Source of the DNA: JAPSGM01 sp963777045
GTDB taxonomy: Bacteria; Chloroflexota; Limnocylindria; QHBO01
Assembly: GCA_963777045.1 (NCBI GenBank)
Contig: CAVZPD010000013.1
Coordinates: 1 to 64,000 of the forward strand
DNA: 64,000 nt
Direction of reading: 5' to 3'
This document shows, piece after piece, positions 42,216 to 51,444 of the stretch (its first letter is position 1; every line of letters begins with the position of its first letter). The position numbers and the translations under genes were made by a program. A model generated the notes under the pieces. That model saw nothing but the letters and a program-made list of their open reading frames with translations, was not told where the DNA came from and made no database searches.

Positions 42216-43245
42216 ATGCGACCTCGCCTCGATCCAGTCACCTTCCGGCAGCTTCCCAAGGCGGAGCTGCACCAGCACCTGGATGGATCGTTGCGGCCGG
42301 CGACCGCGGTCGAGCTGGCGGCTGTGCTCGGGCGGGCGCTCACCCTCGAGGAGGCGACGGCGCGGATGGCGGCGCCGCCGCGCTGCGGCAGCCAGGCGGC
42401 CCTCCTCGCCCACTTCGACCTGCCGATCTCCCTGCTCCAGACGCGGGACGCGCTCCGACGGGCGGGCCGCGAGCTGGTCGAGGACCTGGCCGCCGACGGG
42501 GTCCGGTACGCGGAGATACGTTGGGCACCACGCCTGCACCTGGAGGGCGGCCTCTCGGTGGCGGAGGTGATCGAGGCCGTCGCGGAGGGCGTGCAGGAGG
42601 TGCCCGGCCCGCGCATCGGCCTGATCGTGACCGCCATGCGCTCCCATCCGCCGGCTGCGAACGTGCTGCTTGCCCGAACGGCAGGCAAGCATCGGTGCGC
42701 CGGTCGTCGCCTTCGATCTGGCGGGGCCAGAGGCCGAATTTCCGGCACCGCCCCACGCCGCCGCCTTCGTGGCGGCGGGCGAGGAGGGCCTGGCGCTCAC
42801 GGCCCACGCTGGCGAAGTGGCGGGCCCGGAGCGTATCAGCGAGGTCCTCGCCTTCGGCGTGCAGCGCATCGCCCACGGCGTCACGGTGATCGAGGATCCG
42901 GAGCTGGTGGCTCGCGTTCGCGACCAGGACGTGACGCTTGACATGTGCCCCACCTCGAACGTCCAGGCCGGGATCGTCGGCTCCATCGCGGAGCATCCGC
43001 TGGCAAGGCTGCATCGGGCAGGTGTGAGCGTGACGCTCTCCACCGACGAGCTCACGGTGTCGGGGACGCGGCTCAGCGACGAGTACGCGCGTGCCGCCGC
43101 GGAGATGAACCTGGCGCCCGGCGAGATGGCCGAGATCGCCGTCAACGGGTTCCGCCGCGCCTTCTCGGCCCCGACCATCCTGCGTCCGCTCCTGGCGGAG
43201 GCCGAGCGAGCCTGGACGGACTGGGCAGGAAGCAGCATCAGCTGA
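42216..43245 (+). CDS. Adenosine deaminase family protein, apparent single-base frameshift
   Basis: Zinc-dependent deaminase of the amidohydrolase fold. The first frame gives LPKAELHQHLDGSLRP (zinc ligands) through VRYAEIRWAPRLHLEGGLS to AANVLLA. The second (to 43245) gives VVAFDLAGPEAEFP, ALTAHAGEVAGPERI (catalytic Glu/His), RIAHGVTVIED and VTLSTDELTVSGT. One extra C in CCC at 42672-42674 separates them; without it a 342-residue protein results, the usual length. It would convert adenosine to inosine, feeding the nucleoside hydrolase encoded in the same island. The 3' end overlaps the convergent HAD gene by 8 bp. Confidence 0.85.
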
Positions 43246-44089
43246 GGGAGACTCCAAGGAGCGAGGCGACGCCCTCCGGCCCATCGGTCACGTGGTCGGG
43301 CCGTCGCTCCCCTGTGAGGGAGCCGACGGTGGCGCTGTCGGCCACGCCGGTCAGGACGAGGACCGACGGGATTCCGGCGCGTCGGGCAGCGACCATGTCG
43401 GCGTCGGGATTGTCGCCCACCACCAGCGCCTGCTCGGGAGGCACGCCGGCGCGCTCCAGGATCGCCTGGAACATGGCCGGCTGCGGCTTGCCGATCACGA
43501 CCGGCTCGACGCCCGAGGTCGCCTGCAGGGCGGCCACGATCGTGCCGGCGCCGGGCACGAAGCCACCCGGAGTCGGGTAGCGCACGTCCGCGTTGGTGGC
43601 GATGAAGCGTGCCCCGCTCCGGATCGCGGTGCCGGCGATGCCCAGCCGGCGGTAGTCGATCGCCTGGTCGAGCCCCGCCACTACCGCGTCGTACCGTTCG
43701 GCAAGCGGCTCCCCGTTCCAGTCCTCGGGAGCTCCGTCTGCGGCCGCCGTCGCCTGGAAGCCCCCGTCGCGCAGCTCGGCGAGGAGGCCATCGGCGCCGA
43801 CCGCCAGGACGTGACGAACATCGGGCAGGTGGTGCCGCAGATGCTCCACCGTCGCCGAGCTGGAGGTCACGATCTCGTCGAGCGACGAGGTGATGCCATG
43901 GGTGGCCAGGCGGTCGACGTAGTCCGCGCGCGCGGACATCGAATTGTTGGTCGCGAAGCTGGTCCGGCGGCCGCTGGTCCGCACGGCCTTGACCAGCGCG
44001 GAGGCGCCCGGAATGGCCTCGCCGCCCCTGTAGATGACGCCGTCCAGGTCGAAGATGACCAGCTGCGCGCGCGTTCGCAATCCATTCAT
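43238..44089 (-). CDS. HAD-IIA family sugar/nucleotide phosphatase (NagD-like)
   Basis: 283 residues. Motif I FDLDGVIYRGG (nucleophile Asp14, general acid Asp16), motif II FATNNS, motif III Lys in VVIGKPQPAMF and motif IV VVGDNPDADM are all present, with a C2 cap between II and III. It dephosphorylates small phosphates, often nucleotides or sugar phosphates; the nucleoside-salvage neighbours make a nucleotide substrate plausible. TATCAT lies 11 nt before the ATG. The gene is transcribed divergently from the nucleoside importer. Confidence 0.9.
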   Translation of the reverse strand: MNGLRTRAQLVIFDLDGVIYRGGEAIPGASALVKAVRTSGRRTSFATNNSMSARADYVDRLATHGITSSLDEIVTSSSATVEHLRHHLPDVRHVLAVGADGLLAELRDGGFQATAAADGAPEDWNGEPLAERYDAVVAGLDQAIDYRRLGIAGTAIRSGARFIATNADVRYPTPGGFVPGAGTIVAALQATSGVEPVVIGKPQPAMFQAILERAGVPPEQALVVGDNPDADMVAARRAGIPSVLVLTGVADSATVGSLTGERRPDHVTDGPEGVASLLGVSLS

Positions 44090-44132
44090 GGCTGGCGCCG
44101 ATGATAGGGGCGGACACGATCAGGATGCGGTC

Positions 44133-44199
44133 GGGGCCGAACGACCTCCCCGGACGGGGCCGAATGACCTTGAGTGCGCCCTTGACTCGGCAGTATCAT
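44133..44199 (+). promoter_or_regulatory. Promoter of the nucleoside importer with two upstream direct repeats
   Basis: TTGAGT (44170-44175), an 18-bp spacer and TATCAT (44194-44199) form a good housekeeping-type promoter. GGGGCCGAACGACCT (44133-44147) and GGGGCCGAATGACCT (44156-44170) differ at one base, lie 23 bp apart and the second abuts the -35. Two turns of the helix on one face is the geometry of an activator site. Confidence 0.6.
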
Positions 44200-44291
44200 G
44201 CGGCGGATTCTGCGCCGGGTGCGTGACCCGAGCGCAATGCTTGGCCGCATGTCCACGCGGCCACGCGCACCCCATGGTGTGGAGGAGAGAA

Positions 44292-45425
44292 ATGCGGAAG
44301 TTCCCGGGCGTCATCGCGACCCTCATGGTCGTGCTCGCCCTTATCTTGGCCGCCTGCAGCGGAGCCAGCCCCTCGCCCTCGGCGGAGAGCATGGCGCCGT
44401 CCGAGGCGGAGAGCATGGCGCCGTCCGAGGCGGAGAGCATGGAGCCAAGCGCCGAGCCGGTCGACTACATGGTCTGCATGGTCAGCGACACCGGCGGCTT
44501 CGACGACGCCAGCTTCAACCAGAGCGGCCTCGAAGGCCTTCAGCGTGCAGTCGATGAGTTGGGCATCACGGAGGAGCACCTCCAGTCCGATGCCCAGGAG
44601 GACTACGACCGCAACATCAACCAGTGCATCAGCGACGGCGCCGACATGGTCATCACCGTCGGCTTCCTGCTCGGTGAGGCGACCCAGGCTGCGGCCGAGG
44701 CGAACCCGGACGTCCGCTTCGCCATCGTCGACTTCGCCTACGATCCGGCCATCGCGAACGTCGAGGGCCTGGTCTACAGCACCGCCGAGGCGGCCATGCT
44801 GGCCGGCTACGCTTCGGCCTCCTGGTCGAAGACCGGCATCATGGGCACCTTCGGCGGGATCAACATCGGCGGCGGCGTGACCGACTTCATGGACGGCTTC
44901 ATCGCCGGCATGAACTACTGGAACGAGCAGAAGGGCGGCGACGTCCGCATGCTCGGCGGCCGCGATCCCAACGATGCGCAGAGCGGCACCTTCACCGGTA
45001 ACTTCGAGAGCACCGACGATGCGAAGAACATCACGGTCGGCATGCTCCAGGAGGGTGCCGACGTGATCCTGCCGGTTGGCGGACCGATCGGCGGCGGCAC
45101 GTTTGCAGCCATCGAGGAGCTTAGTACCGAAGCGGTCGGGCTGGGCGTGGACGCGGACTGGTGCGAGACCGCGCCGACGACCTGCAACCTCACGCTGGTC
45201 AGCATCATGAAGCGGATCGACAACTCCGTCTTCGATGCCGTGCAGCGTGCCGTGAACGGCGAGGAGCCGCAGGCGGTCTTCGTCAGCACCCTCGAGAACG
45301 GTGGCGTGGGCCTCTCCCCGTTCCACGACTACGAGGACGAGATCTCGCAGGAGACCAAGGACGAGATCGACACGCTCAGCGAGGCGATCATCAACGGTGA
45401 TATCTCTCCTGCTGACTACTACTAG
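44292..45425 (+). CDS. BMP-family (BmpA/PnrA-like) nucleoside-binding lipoprotein
   Basis: 377 residues. A lipoprotein signal ends in LAAC (Cys22). A short linker contains repeated ESMAPSEA units encoded by a 24-bp tandem repeat (44382-44405, 44406-44429 and a partial third). The mature part is the BMP/PnrA fold: CMVSDTGGFDDASFNQSGLEG, ITVGFLLGEATQAAA and IMGTFGGINI. Relatives bind purine nucleosides outside the membrane. GGAGGAGA precedes the ATG. The ATPase and permease genes follow after a strong hairpin. Confidence 0.93.
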   Translation: MRKFPGVIATLMVVLALILAACSGASPSPSAESMAPSEAESMAPSEAESMEPSAEPVDYMVCMVSDTGGFDDASFNQSGLEGLQRAVDELGITEEHLQSDAQEDYDRNINQCISDGADMVITVGFLLGEATQAAAEANPDVRFAIVDFAYDPAIANVEGLVYSTAEAAMLAGYASASWSKTGIMGTFGGINIGGGVTDFMDGFIAGMNYWNEQKGGDVRMLGGRDPNDAQSGTFTGNFESTDDAKNITVGMLQEGADVILPVGGPIGGGTFAAIEELSTEAVGLGVDADWCETAPTTCNLTLVSIMKRIDNSVFDAVQRAVNGEEPQAVFVSTLENGGVGLSPFHDYEDEISQETKDEIDTLSEAIINGDISPADYY

Positions 45426-45466
45426 GCCGATATCGATGACGGACCGCTGACGCGGTTCGCTATGCT

Positions 45467-45499
45467 GGACGGGCGGCGTCGCACAGGCGCCGCCCGTCC
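45467..45499 (+). terminator. Strong hairpin between binding-protein and ATPase genes
   Basis: GGACGGGCGGCG (45467-45478) pairs perfectly with CGCCGCCCGTCC (45488-45499) across a 9-nt loop, followed by GTTACT. Partial termination or 3'-end protection would favour the binding protein over the membrane parts. Confidence 0.6.
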
Positions 45500-45533
45500 G
45501 TTACTCCGCCGCTGAACTCGGAGTTGCCTCAGC

Positions 45534-47117
45534 GTGAAGCTCGAGCTACGGGGGATCACCAAGCGCTTCCCCGGCGTCCTCGCCAACGAGGCGATCGACC
45601 TGCATGTCGATCGCGGCGAGATCCTGGGGCTGCTGGGTGAGAATGGAGCGGGCAAGACCACGCTCATGAACGTCCTCTACGGGCTCTACCAGCCGGACGA
45701 GGGCGAGATCCTGGTCGACGACAAGAAGGTCGACTTCGACGACCCGGGTGACGCTATCGCTGCCGGCATCGGCATGGTCCACCAGCACTTCATGCTGGTC
45801 CCGGTCTTCACCGTCACCGAAAACGTGATGCTGGGCGTCGAGACCACACGCGGGCCGTTCCAGCGCCTGGACGAGGCGGCCGCCCGTGCCCGGATCATGG
45901 AGCTCTCGGAGAAGCACAACCTGCACGTGCCGCCCGACGCGCTGGTGGAGGACCTGCCGGTCGGCGTGCGCCAGCGGGTCGAGATCATCAAGACCCTCTA
46001 CCGCCAATCCGACGTGCTGATCCTGGACGAGCCCTCCGCCGTGCTGACGCCGCAGGAGACGGAGGAGCTCTTCGAGATCATGTGGTCCCTCGCCAAGGAG
46101 GGGACCGCGATCATCTTCATCACCCACAAGCTGCAGGAGGTCATGGAGGTCGCCGATCGCATCACCGTGCTGCGCCGCGGCAAGGTGGTCGGGACGACGA
46201 CGCCGGCCGAGACGAACCAGGAGCAGCTGGCGCGCATGATGGTCGGGCGCCCGGTCCAGCTGGTCGTCGACAAGGAGAAGGCGCAGCCGCGCGACGAGGT
46301 CCTGCAGATCTCCAACCTGGTCGTCCGCGACGAGCGCGGCCATCCTGCCGTGAACCACCTGGACCTCACGGTCCGAGCCGGCGAGATCGTGGCCATCGCC
46401 GGCGTGCACGGCAACGGCCAGTCCGAGCTGGTTGATGCCATCACCGGGCTGCGGACCATCGATGCCGGATCTATCCGGATCGGCGGCGAGGAGATCCACA
46501 GCAATCCGCGCTCCGTGTACCGCTCCGGCGTGGCTCACGTTCCGGAGGATCGCCTGGAGGAGGGGCTGGTGCCCGACTTCTCCGTCGCCGACAACCTCGT
46601 CCTCAACAGCTACTGGTACGAGCCCTACTCCTCGGGCCTGTCGTTGAACCGGGCGGCAATCGCATCGGCGGCAGAGAGGGAGGTCGAGGCCTTCGACATC
46701 CGGACACCGTCGATCTTCAATGACGTGGGTAACCTCTCCGGCGGCAACCAGCAGAAGGTGATTGCCGCGCGGGAGTTCAGCCGCGACGGCATCAAGCTCG
46801 TGGTCGCCGCACAGCCGACACGGGGCCTGGACGTCGGCTCAATCGAGTACATCCACAAGCGGATCGTCGAGCAGCGCGATGGCGGTGCGGCGGTGCTCAT
46901 CGTCTCCACCGAGCTGGAGGAGGTGATCAGCCTGGGCGATCGCATCGCGGTCATGTTCCAGGGCAGGATCGTCGCCACGCTGGCGCCCGAGGAGTGCACG
47001 TTCGAGAAGCTGGGATTGCTGATGGGTGGCGCCGAGCCTGCGGAGGCCGAGGCGGCGACGCTCGCCGAGCCCGCGTCGAGCGCAGCGGCGAGCGAGGACG
47101 GATCGACCGATGACTGA
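45534..47117 (+). CDS. Nucleoside ABC importer ATPase with two nucleotide-binding domains
   Basis: 527 residues from GTG 45534. The first domain has LLGENGAGKTTLMNVL, Walker B VLILDEPSAVLTPQE and ITHKLQEV. The second has GVHGNGQSEL in place of a normal Walker A, the signature LSGGNQQKVIAAREF and QPTRGLD, as in RbsA- and YufO-type fused ATPases where the second site is degenerate. It energises nucleoside uptake with the two permeases encoded next; its stop overlaps the following start by 8 bp. Confidence 0.93.
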   Translation: MKLELRGITKRFPGVLANEAIDLHVDRGEILGLLGENGAGKTTLMNVLYGLYQPDEGEILVDDKKVDFDDPGDAIAAGIGMVHQHFMLVPVFTVTENVMLGVETTRGPFQRLDEAAARARIMELSEKHNLHVPPDALVEDLPVGVRQRVEIIKTLYRQSDVLILDEPSAVLTPQETEELFEIMWSLAKEGTAIIFITHKLQEVMEVADRITVLRRGKVVGTTTPAETNQEQLARMMVGRPVQLVVDKEKAQPRDEVLQISNLVVRDERGHPAVNHLDLTVRAGEIVAIAGVHGNGQSELVDAITGLRTIDAGSIRIGGEEIHSNPRSVYRSGVAHVPEDRLEEGLVPDFSVADNLVLNSYWYEPYSSGLSLNRAAIASAAEREVEAFDIRTPSIFNDVGNLSGGNQQKVIAAREFSRDGIKLVVAAQPTRGLDVGSIEYIHKRIVEQRDGGAAVLIVSTELEEVISLGDRIAVMFQGRIVATLAPEECTFEKLGLLMGGAEPAEAEAATLAEPASSAAASEDGSTDD

Positions 47118-48405
47118 CGAACGCCCGGACGAGCTGGTAACGCCCAGCGAGGCAGTCGAGAGCGGCGGCGGGGCTCCAGAACCAGCCGAGGAGGCCGAGG
47201 AGCGCAACCAGGGCCGCCTGCGCCACATCCTTCGCGGCCTGCTCATGCCCGCGCTCGCGCTCTTCTCCGCGCTGGTCGTTGGCGCGGTCATCATCGTGGT
47301 CACCGACGCCCGGTTGGTTGGGCTCCTCTTCTCCGACCCGTTGAAGGGGTTGGGCGACTCGTGGTCATCGGTGTACAACTCGTACGCAGCGCTGATCACC
47401 GGGTCCATCGGCGATCCGGTACGCACCGTCCAGGCCCTCTTCACCTTCGACTGGGACGAGATCCGCCCGACGCTCAACCCGATCTCAGAGACGCTCGTCT
47501 CCGCCACACCATTGGTCTTCACCGGCCTGGCGGTGGCCCTCGCCTTCCGCGTCGGCCTCTTCAACATCGGCGGCGAGGGTCAGTTCCTGGTGGGCGCGGC
47601 GCTGGCGGCCATCGTGGGCTTCACGTTCAGCGGCCTCCCGTGGTTCGTGCACCTGCCGCTCGCCGTGACAGGCGGCTTCGTTGGCGGGGCGTTGTGGGGG
47701 TTCGTTCCAGGCCTTCTCAAGGCCAGGACCGGCGCCCACGAAGTGATCGTCACCATCATGATGAACTACATCGCGTACAACCTCATCAACTGGTCCCTGA
47801 AGACGCCGTTCGTCCAGCGAGAGGGCCGAAGTGACCCGATCTCCAAGACGGTCGATCCGAGCGCCTACCTGGTGGGCCTGGTCGACGGGCTGCGCGTTCA
47901 CTGGGGCATCGTGATCGGGATCCTGGTCGCCATCGCGGTGAGCTGGTTCCTCTTCCGCTCGACGAAGGGATTCGAGCTCCGTGCGGTTGGCCTCAACCCG
48001 TCCGCGGCGCGCTATGCCGGCATCAGCATCGCCTGGTCGACGGTGATGTCGATGGTGATCTCCGGCGGATTGGCAGGACTGGGTGGGGCTGCCGTGATGC
48101 TGGGGCAGTCGCACTCGCTGACGCCCGGCTTCTCCGGCGGTTATGGATTCACCGGCATCGCGGTCGCCCTCATCGGCGCGAACCGGCCGCTCGGGGTGGT
48201 GGCCGCCGCGATCCTCTTCGGGGCGCTGCGCGCCGGCTCCACGCCGATGCAGGCCGCCACCGGCACGCCTATCGACATCGTGGTGGTCATTCAGTCACTG
48301 GTGATCGTCTTCATCGCCGCGCCAGCGCTGGTCCGCGCCATCTACCGCATCCGGGCAGAGCGCAGCGTTGGCACAGAGGTGTTCGCCAAGGGATGGGGCT
48401 CGTGA
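47110..48405 (+). CDS. Nucleoside ABC importer permease 1 (YufP/NupP-like)
   Basis: 431 residues from ATG 47110, chosen because it overlaps the ATPase stop. An acidic cytoplasmic start of about 40 residues precedes roughly ten membrane helices of the branched-chain amino acid/ribose permease type. Family features include LVFTGLAVALAFRVGLFNIGGEGQF, the loop GLLKARTGAHEVIVTIMMNYIA, and GFELRAVGLNPSAARYAGIS, which contacts the ATPase. Confidence 0.92.
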   Translation: MTDERPDELVTPSEAVESGGGAPEPAEEAEERNQGRLRHILRGLLMPALALFSALVVGAVIIVVTDARLVGLLFSDPLKGLGDSWSSVYNSYAALITGSIGDPVRTVQALFTFDWDEIRPTLNPISETLVSATPLVFTGLAVALAFRVGLFNIGGEGQFLVGAALAAIVGFTFSGLPWFVHLPLAVTGGFVGGALWGFVPGLLKARTGAHEVIVTIMMNYIAYNLINWSLKTPFVQREGRSDPISKTVDPSAYLVGLVDGLRVHWGIVIGILVAIAVSWFLFRSTKGFELRAVGLNPSAARYAGISIAWSTVMSMVISGGLAGLGGAAVMLGQSHSLTPGFSGGYGFTGIAVALIGANRPLGVVAAAILFGALRAGSTPMQAATGTPIDIVVVIQSLVIVFIAAPALVRAIYRIRAERSVGTEVFAKGWGS

Positions 48406-49682
48406 CCGCGACCACGGCCGAGCCACGCGTCATGGACCTCAGCGAGCGCAAGGCCCGGACCCGGCAGCGGATCCTGGGCGTCATCTACCTGGCCATCGCA
48501 GCGGTGATGCTCCTCGGCTTCGGCCTGCCGGTGTCGGGCGATTCGACGTCCAGGCTCGTCCTCGACCTGCCGCCGGTCACCGTCAGTGTCCCTGACCTCG
48601 TGCTCCCCTCGGCAGCGACGGCATACCTGCTCGCCGCCGTGGTCGCGGCGCTGGCGGCCGTGCAGCTGACCCGCGGCTTCGGCGCACGCTGGGCCATGGT
48701 GCTGGGTGGCGTCGCCGCCCTCTTCGTCTTCACCTTCCTGGTGTGGGTGGCGGCCGGCCAGTCGATGAGCCTGACGGGGGTGCTGCAGGCATCGGTCAGC
48801 CGGGCGGTGCCCATCGTCTTCGGGGCCCTCTCCGGCGTCCTCTGCGAGCGGGCCGGCGTGGTGAACATCGCGATCGAGGGCATGCTGCTGGGCGGGGCCT
48901 TCACCTCGGCGGTGGTGACCAGCGTCACGGACAACGTCTGGATCGGGCTGTTGGCCGCGATCCTCACCGGCGCCGTGCTGGCGCTGGTGCTGGCCGTGCT
49001 CGCGATTCGCTACCGGGTGGACCAGATCATCGCCGGCTTCTTCATCAACATCTTCGTCACCGGGCTCACCGCGTTCCTCGCCATCCGCTGGCTGCAGGAG
49101 AACCGTGCCGAGCTCAACACGCCAGAGAAGTTCCTCCCCTGGAACGTGCCCATTCTGTCGGACATTCCGGTACTGGGACCGATCCTGTTCCGCCACAACC
49201 TGTTCGTCTACATCCTCTACGCCCTGATCGCGCTCATCTACTACGGGCTCTTCTATACGCGCTGGGGCCTGCGCGTGCGGGCGGTCGGGGAGCATCCGCG
49301 TGCGGCGGACACGGTCGGCATCGACGTCTACCGCGTGCGCTACATCAACGTGCTCCTCGGCGGCATCGTGGCCGGTATCGGGGGCGCCTACTTCACGATC
49401 GGATCGACCGGCGGTTTCGAGGACGGCATGAGCGCCGGAAAGGGGTTCATCGGCCTGGCGGCCATGATCTTCGGCGGCTGGAACCCAATTGGCGGCGCCC
49501 TGGCCGGGCTCGTCTTCGGGTTCGCCGATGCGATCCAGGGGCGCCTCTCGATCCTGTCGGTCCCCATCCCGTCCGAGTTCCTGCTGATGCTGCCCTACAT
49601 CGTCACCATCGTGGTCGTTGCCGGCGTGGTCGGCCGGGCGCGCGCGCCCGCCGCCGACGGGAAGCCGTACATCAAGGAGTGA
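48393..49682 (+). CDS. Nucleoside ABC importer permease 2 (YufQ/NupQ-like)
   Basis: About 429 residues; it overlaps the first permease by 13 bp, and GTG 48402 is an alternative start. It has the paired features GVLCERAGVVNIAIEGMLLGG, RYRVDQIIAGFFINIF and LRVRAVGEHPRAADTVGIDV. Its TGA overlaps the next ATG by one base (TGATG), coupling uptake to the nucleoside hydrolase. Confidence 0.92.
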   Translation: MGLVTATTAEPRVMDLSERKARTRQRILGVIYLAIAAVMLLGFGLPVSGDSTSRLVLDLPPVTVSVPDLVLPSAATAYLLAAVVAALAAVQLTRGFGARWAMVLGGVAALFVFTFLVWVAAGQSMSLTGVLQASVSRAVPIVFGALSGVLCERAGVVNIAIEGMLLGGAFTSAVVTSVTDNVWIGLLAAILTGAVLALVLAVLAIRYRVDQIIAGFFINIFVTGLTAFLAIRWLQENRAELNTPEKFLPWNVPILSDIPVLGPILFRHNLFVYILYALIALIYYGLFYTRWGLRVRAVGEHPRAADTVGIDVYRVRYINVLLGGIVAGIGGAYFTIGSTGGFEDGMSAGKGFIGLAAMIFGGWNPIGGALAGLVFGFADAIQGRLSILSVPIPSEFLLMLPYIVTIVVVAGVVGRARAPAADGKPYIKE

Positions 49683-50614
49683 TGGCGGTCCGTCGACGCG
49701 TGATCCTGGACTGCGATCCGGGGCACGACGACGCCATGGCGATCCTGCTTGCGGCCGCCAGCCCGGAGCTCGAACTGGCCGCCATCACAACCGTGGCGGG
49801 CAACCAGACCCTCGACAAGGTGACCCTCAACGCCCGCCGCGTCTGCTCGGTGGCCGGCATCCGCCACGTTCCCATTGCCGCCGGCTGCGAGCGGCCGATG
49901 GTGCGCGATCAGGAGCTGGCCGCATCCGTCCACGGCAGCTCGGGACTCGATGGGCCGGAGTGGGCGGAGCCGTCCGTGGAGGCGGATCCGCGGCACGCAG
50001 TCGACCTGATCCTCCAGGAGCTCGATGACGGACCGCTCACCATCGTGGCCACCGGGCCGCTGACCAACGTGGCCACCGCGCTGCAGCGCACGGCGGCCGC
50101 TGGCCGCATCGAGCGGATCGTCCTGATGGGAGGCGCCATCGGCCTCGGCAACTGGACGCCCGCGGCCGAGTTCAACATCTTCGCCGACCCCGAGGCGGCC
50201 GAGGCCGTCTTCGACTCCGGCCTGCCGGTCACCATGGTCCCGCTCGAGGTCACCCACCTGGCCCTGGCGACGTCGGAGGTGCTGGCCAGAATCGACGCTC
50301 TCGGCACGCCTGTCGCGGCCATGTCCGCGACACTGCTGCGCTACTTCGCCGATACCTACCAGCGGGTCTTCGGCTTTCCGGCGCCAGCGGTGCACGACCC
50401 GTGCGCGGTCGCCTGGTTGCTGGACCCCGGCATCGTGTCGACCAGCCGCATGAACGTGACCGTCGATACCCGGTCGGAGCTCTCCTACGGGCGGACCGTC
50501 TGCGACGTCTACGGGACGACGGGACGCCCGGCCAACGCGGAGGTCGGCGTGGACCTCGACGCGGATCGCTTCTGGGAGCGGATGATTGCGGCGATCGGCG
50601 CCTATCCCGCCTGA
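49682..50614 (+). CDS. Inosine-uridine preferring nucleoside hydrolase
   Basis: 310 residues. The calcium site DCDPGHDDAMA at 10-20, the loop IVATGPLTNVATAL, VLMGGAIGLGNWTPAAEFNI and a late VHDPCAVAWLLDP are the hallmark sequence elements of IUNH enzymes. It splits purine and pyrimidine nucleosides into base and ribose in the cytoplasm. Coupled to the importer genes, it should act directly on the imported substrate. AAGGAGTG precedes the ATG. The 3' end overlaps the convergent phosphoesterase by 13 bp. Confidence 0.94.
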   Translation: MAVRRRVILDCDPGHDDAMAILLAAASPELELAAITTVAGNQTLDKVTLNARRVCSVAGIRHVPIAAGCERPMVRDQELAASVHGSSGLDGPEWAEPSVEADPRHAVDLILQELDDGPLTIVATGPLTNVATALQRTAAAGRIERIVLMGGAIGLGNWTPAAEFNIFADPEAAEAVFDSGLPVTMVPLEVTHLALATSEVLARIDALGTPVAAMSATLLRYFADTYQRVFGFPAPAVHDPCAVAWLLDPGIVSTSRMNVTVDTRSELSYGRTVCDVYGTTGRPANAEVGVDLDADRFWERMIAAIGAYPA

Positions 50615-51378
50615 GCCGTTTCCCCGCCGGCATCCGAACGCTCCGATGCGGCATCAGCCCTCGGATGCGGTACGGGGTGCGAGGTGAGCAGCTCAGCGGA
50701 GAGGCCGGCGACCGCCAGATCGCGCAGCACGTCGGCACGCTCGTAAGGGATGCTGCGGAATCCAACGACCAGATCGGCCTCGGTGATGTAGATGACTGCG
50801 TAGCGCGCGTTCATATCCCCTTCGCTGCCGCAGCCGACCGAGCCGGCGGCCACAAAATGAGCATCGCCGCTCACACGGTGGAAGGTCTCGTGCGAGTGGC
50901 CGAAGCAGAAGAGCTCGTCCCCCTCGTCGGTGGCGATGCGGGCGAAGTGGCGCGATGGCCGCTGCTCCCAGAGGTACTCGCTCGCCCTGAGCGGGCTGCC
51001 GTGGAAGAGCTGCGCGTTCCGCCCCTCGACGAGGAGCCGGAGGTTGGTCGGCAGCTGGCGGAGCCAGGCCACGTTCTCCTCCGACAGGCGGCCGATGGTC
51101 CACGCCAGCGACTGCTGTCCGAGCGCCTCCGCCTCTGACGATGTCCAGAGCGAGCCGGTGACGGCGCGACCCATCCCGACCGCCTCGTCCCAGTTGCCCT
51201 GAACGGTGGGGATCTCCCGCTCGCGGATCAGCTGGACCACCTCGTTGGGGTGCGGCCCACGGCCAACGAGGTCCCCCGCACACCACACGGCGTCGCAGCC
51301 GATGCGGGCGGTGTCGTCCAGCACTGCACGCAGGGCCGGCAGGTTCGCGTGGAGGTCAGCAATCAACGCGATCCGCAT
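50602..51378 (-). CDS. Metallophosphoesterase (YfcE/MJ0936-like)
   Basis: 258 residues. Metal motifs are IADLHANLPAL (Asp8, His10), WCAGDLVGRGP, QGNWDEAVG (GNH of many family members is GNW here, a known variant type), LFHGSPL and CFGHSH. The last 50 residues are an unconserved polar tail. It is predicted to hydrolyse phosphodiesters or phosphomonoesters; the substrate is unknown. It overlaps the nucleoside hydrolase gene end to end. Confidence 0.87.
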   Translation of the reverse strand: MRIALIADLHANLPALRAVLDDTARIGCDAVWCAGDLVGRGPHPNEVVQLIREREIPTVQGNWDEAVGMGRAVTGSLWTSSEAEALGQQSLAWTIGRLSEENVAWLRQLPTNLRLLVEGRNAQLFHGSPLRASEYLWEQRPSRHFARIATDEGDELFCFGHSHETFHRVSGDAHFVAAGSVGCGSEGDMNARYAVIYITEADLVVGFRSIPYERADVLRDLAVAGLSAELLTSHPVPHPRADAASERSDAGGETAQAG

Positions 51379-51384
51379 CCACCG

Positions 51385-51390
51385 ATTCTA
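51385..51390 (-). promoter_or_regulatory. -10 box of a probable leaderless phosphoesterase transcript
   Basis: TAGAAT on the minus strand ends 6 nt before the ATG at 51378; no ribosome site. Confidence 0.5.
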
Positions 51391-51444
51391 GGCAGGCGGA
51401 TCAGGCGCCGGCACCCCCCGGCGACAGTACCTTCGAGGCGCCCG

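Noticed and set aside
14683..43245. Programmed +1 frameshifting as a shared mechanism for the five split genes
   Set aside because: The five sites share no slippery sequence, stop context or downstream structure that I can see.
44182..44199. TTGACT as the -35 of the nucleoside importer
   Set aside because: Only 6 bp separate it from TATCAT; TTGAGT at 44170 has a normal 18-bp spacer.
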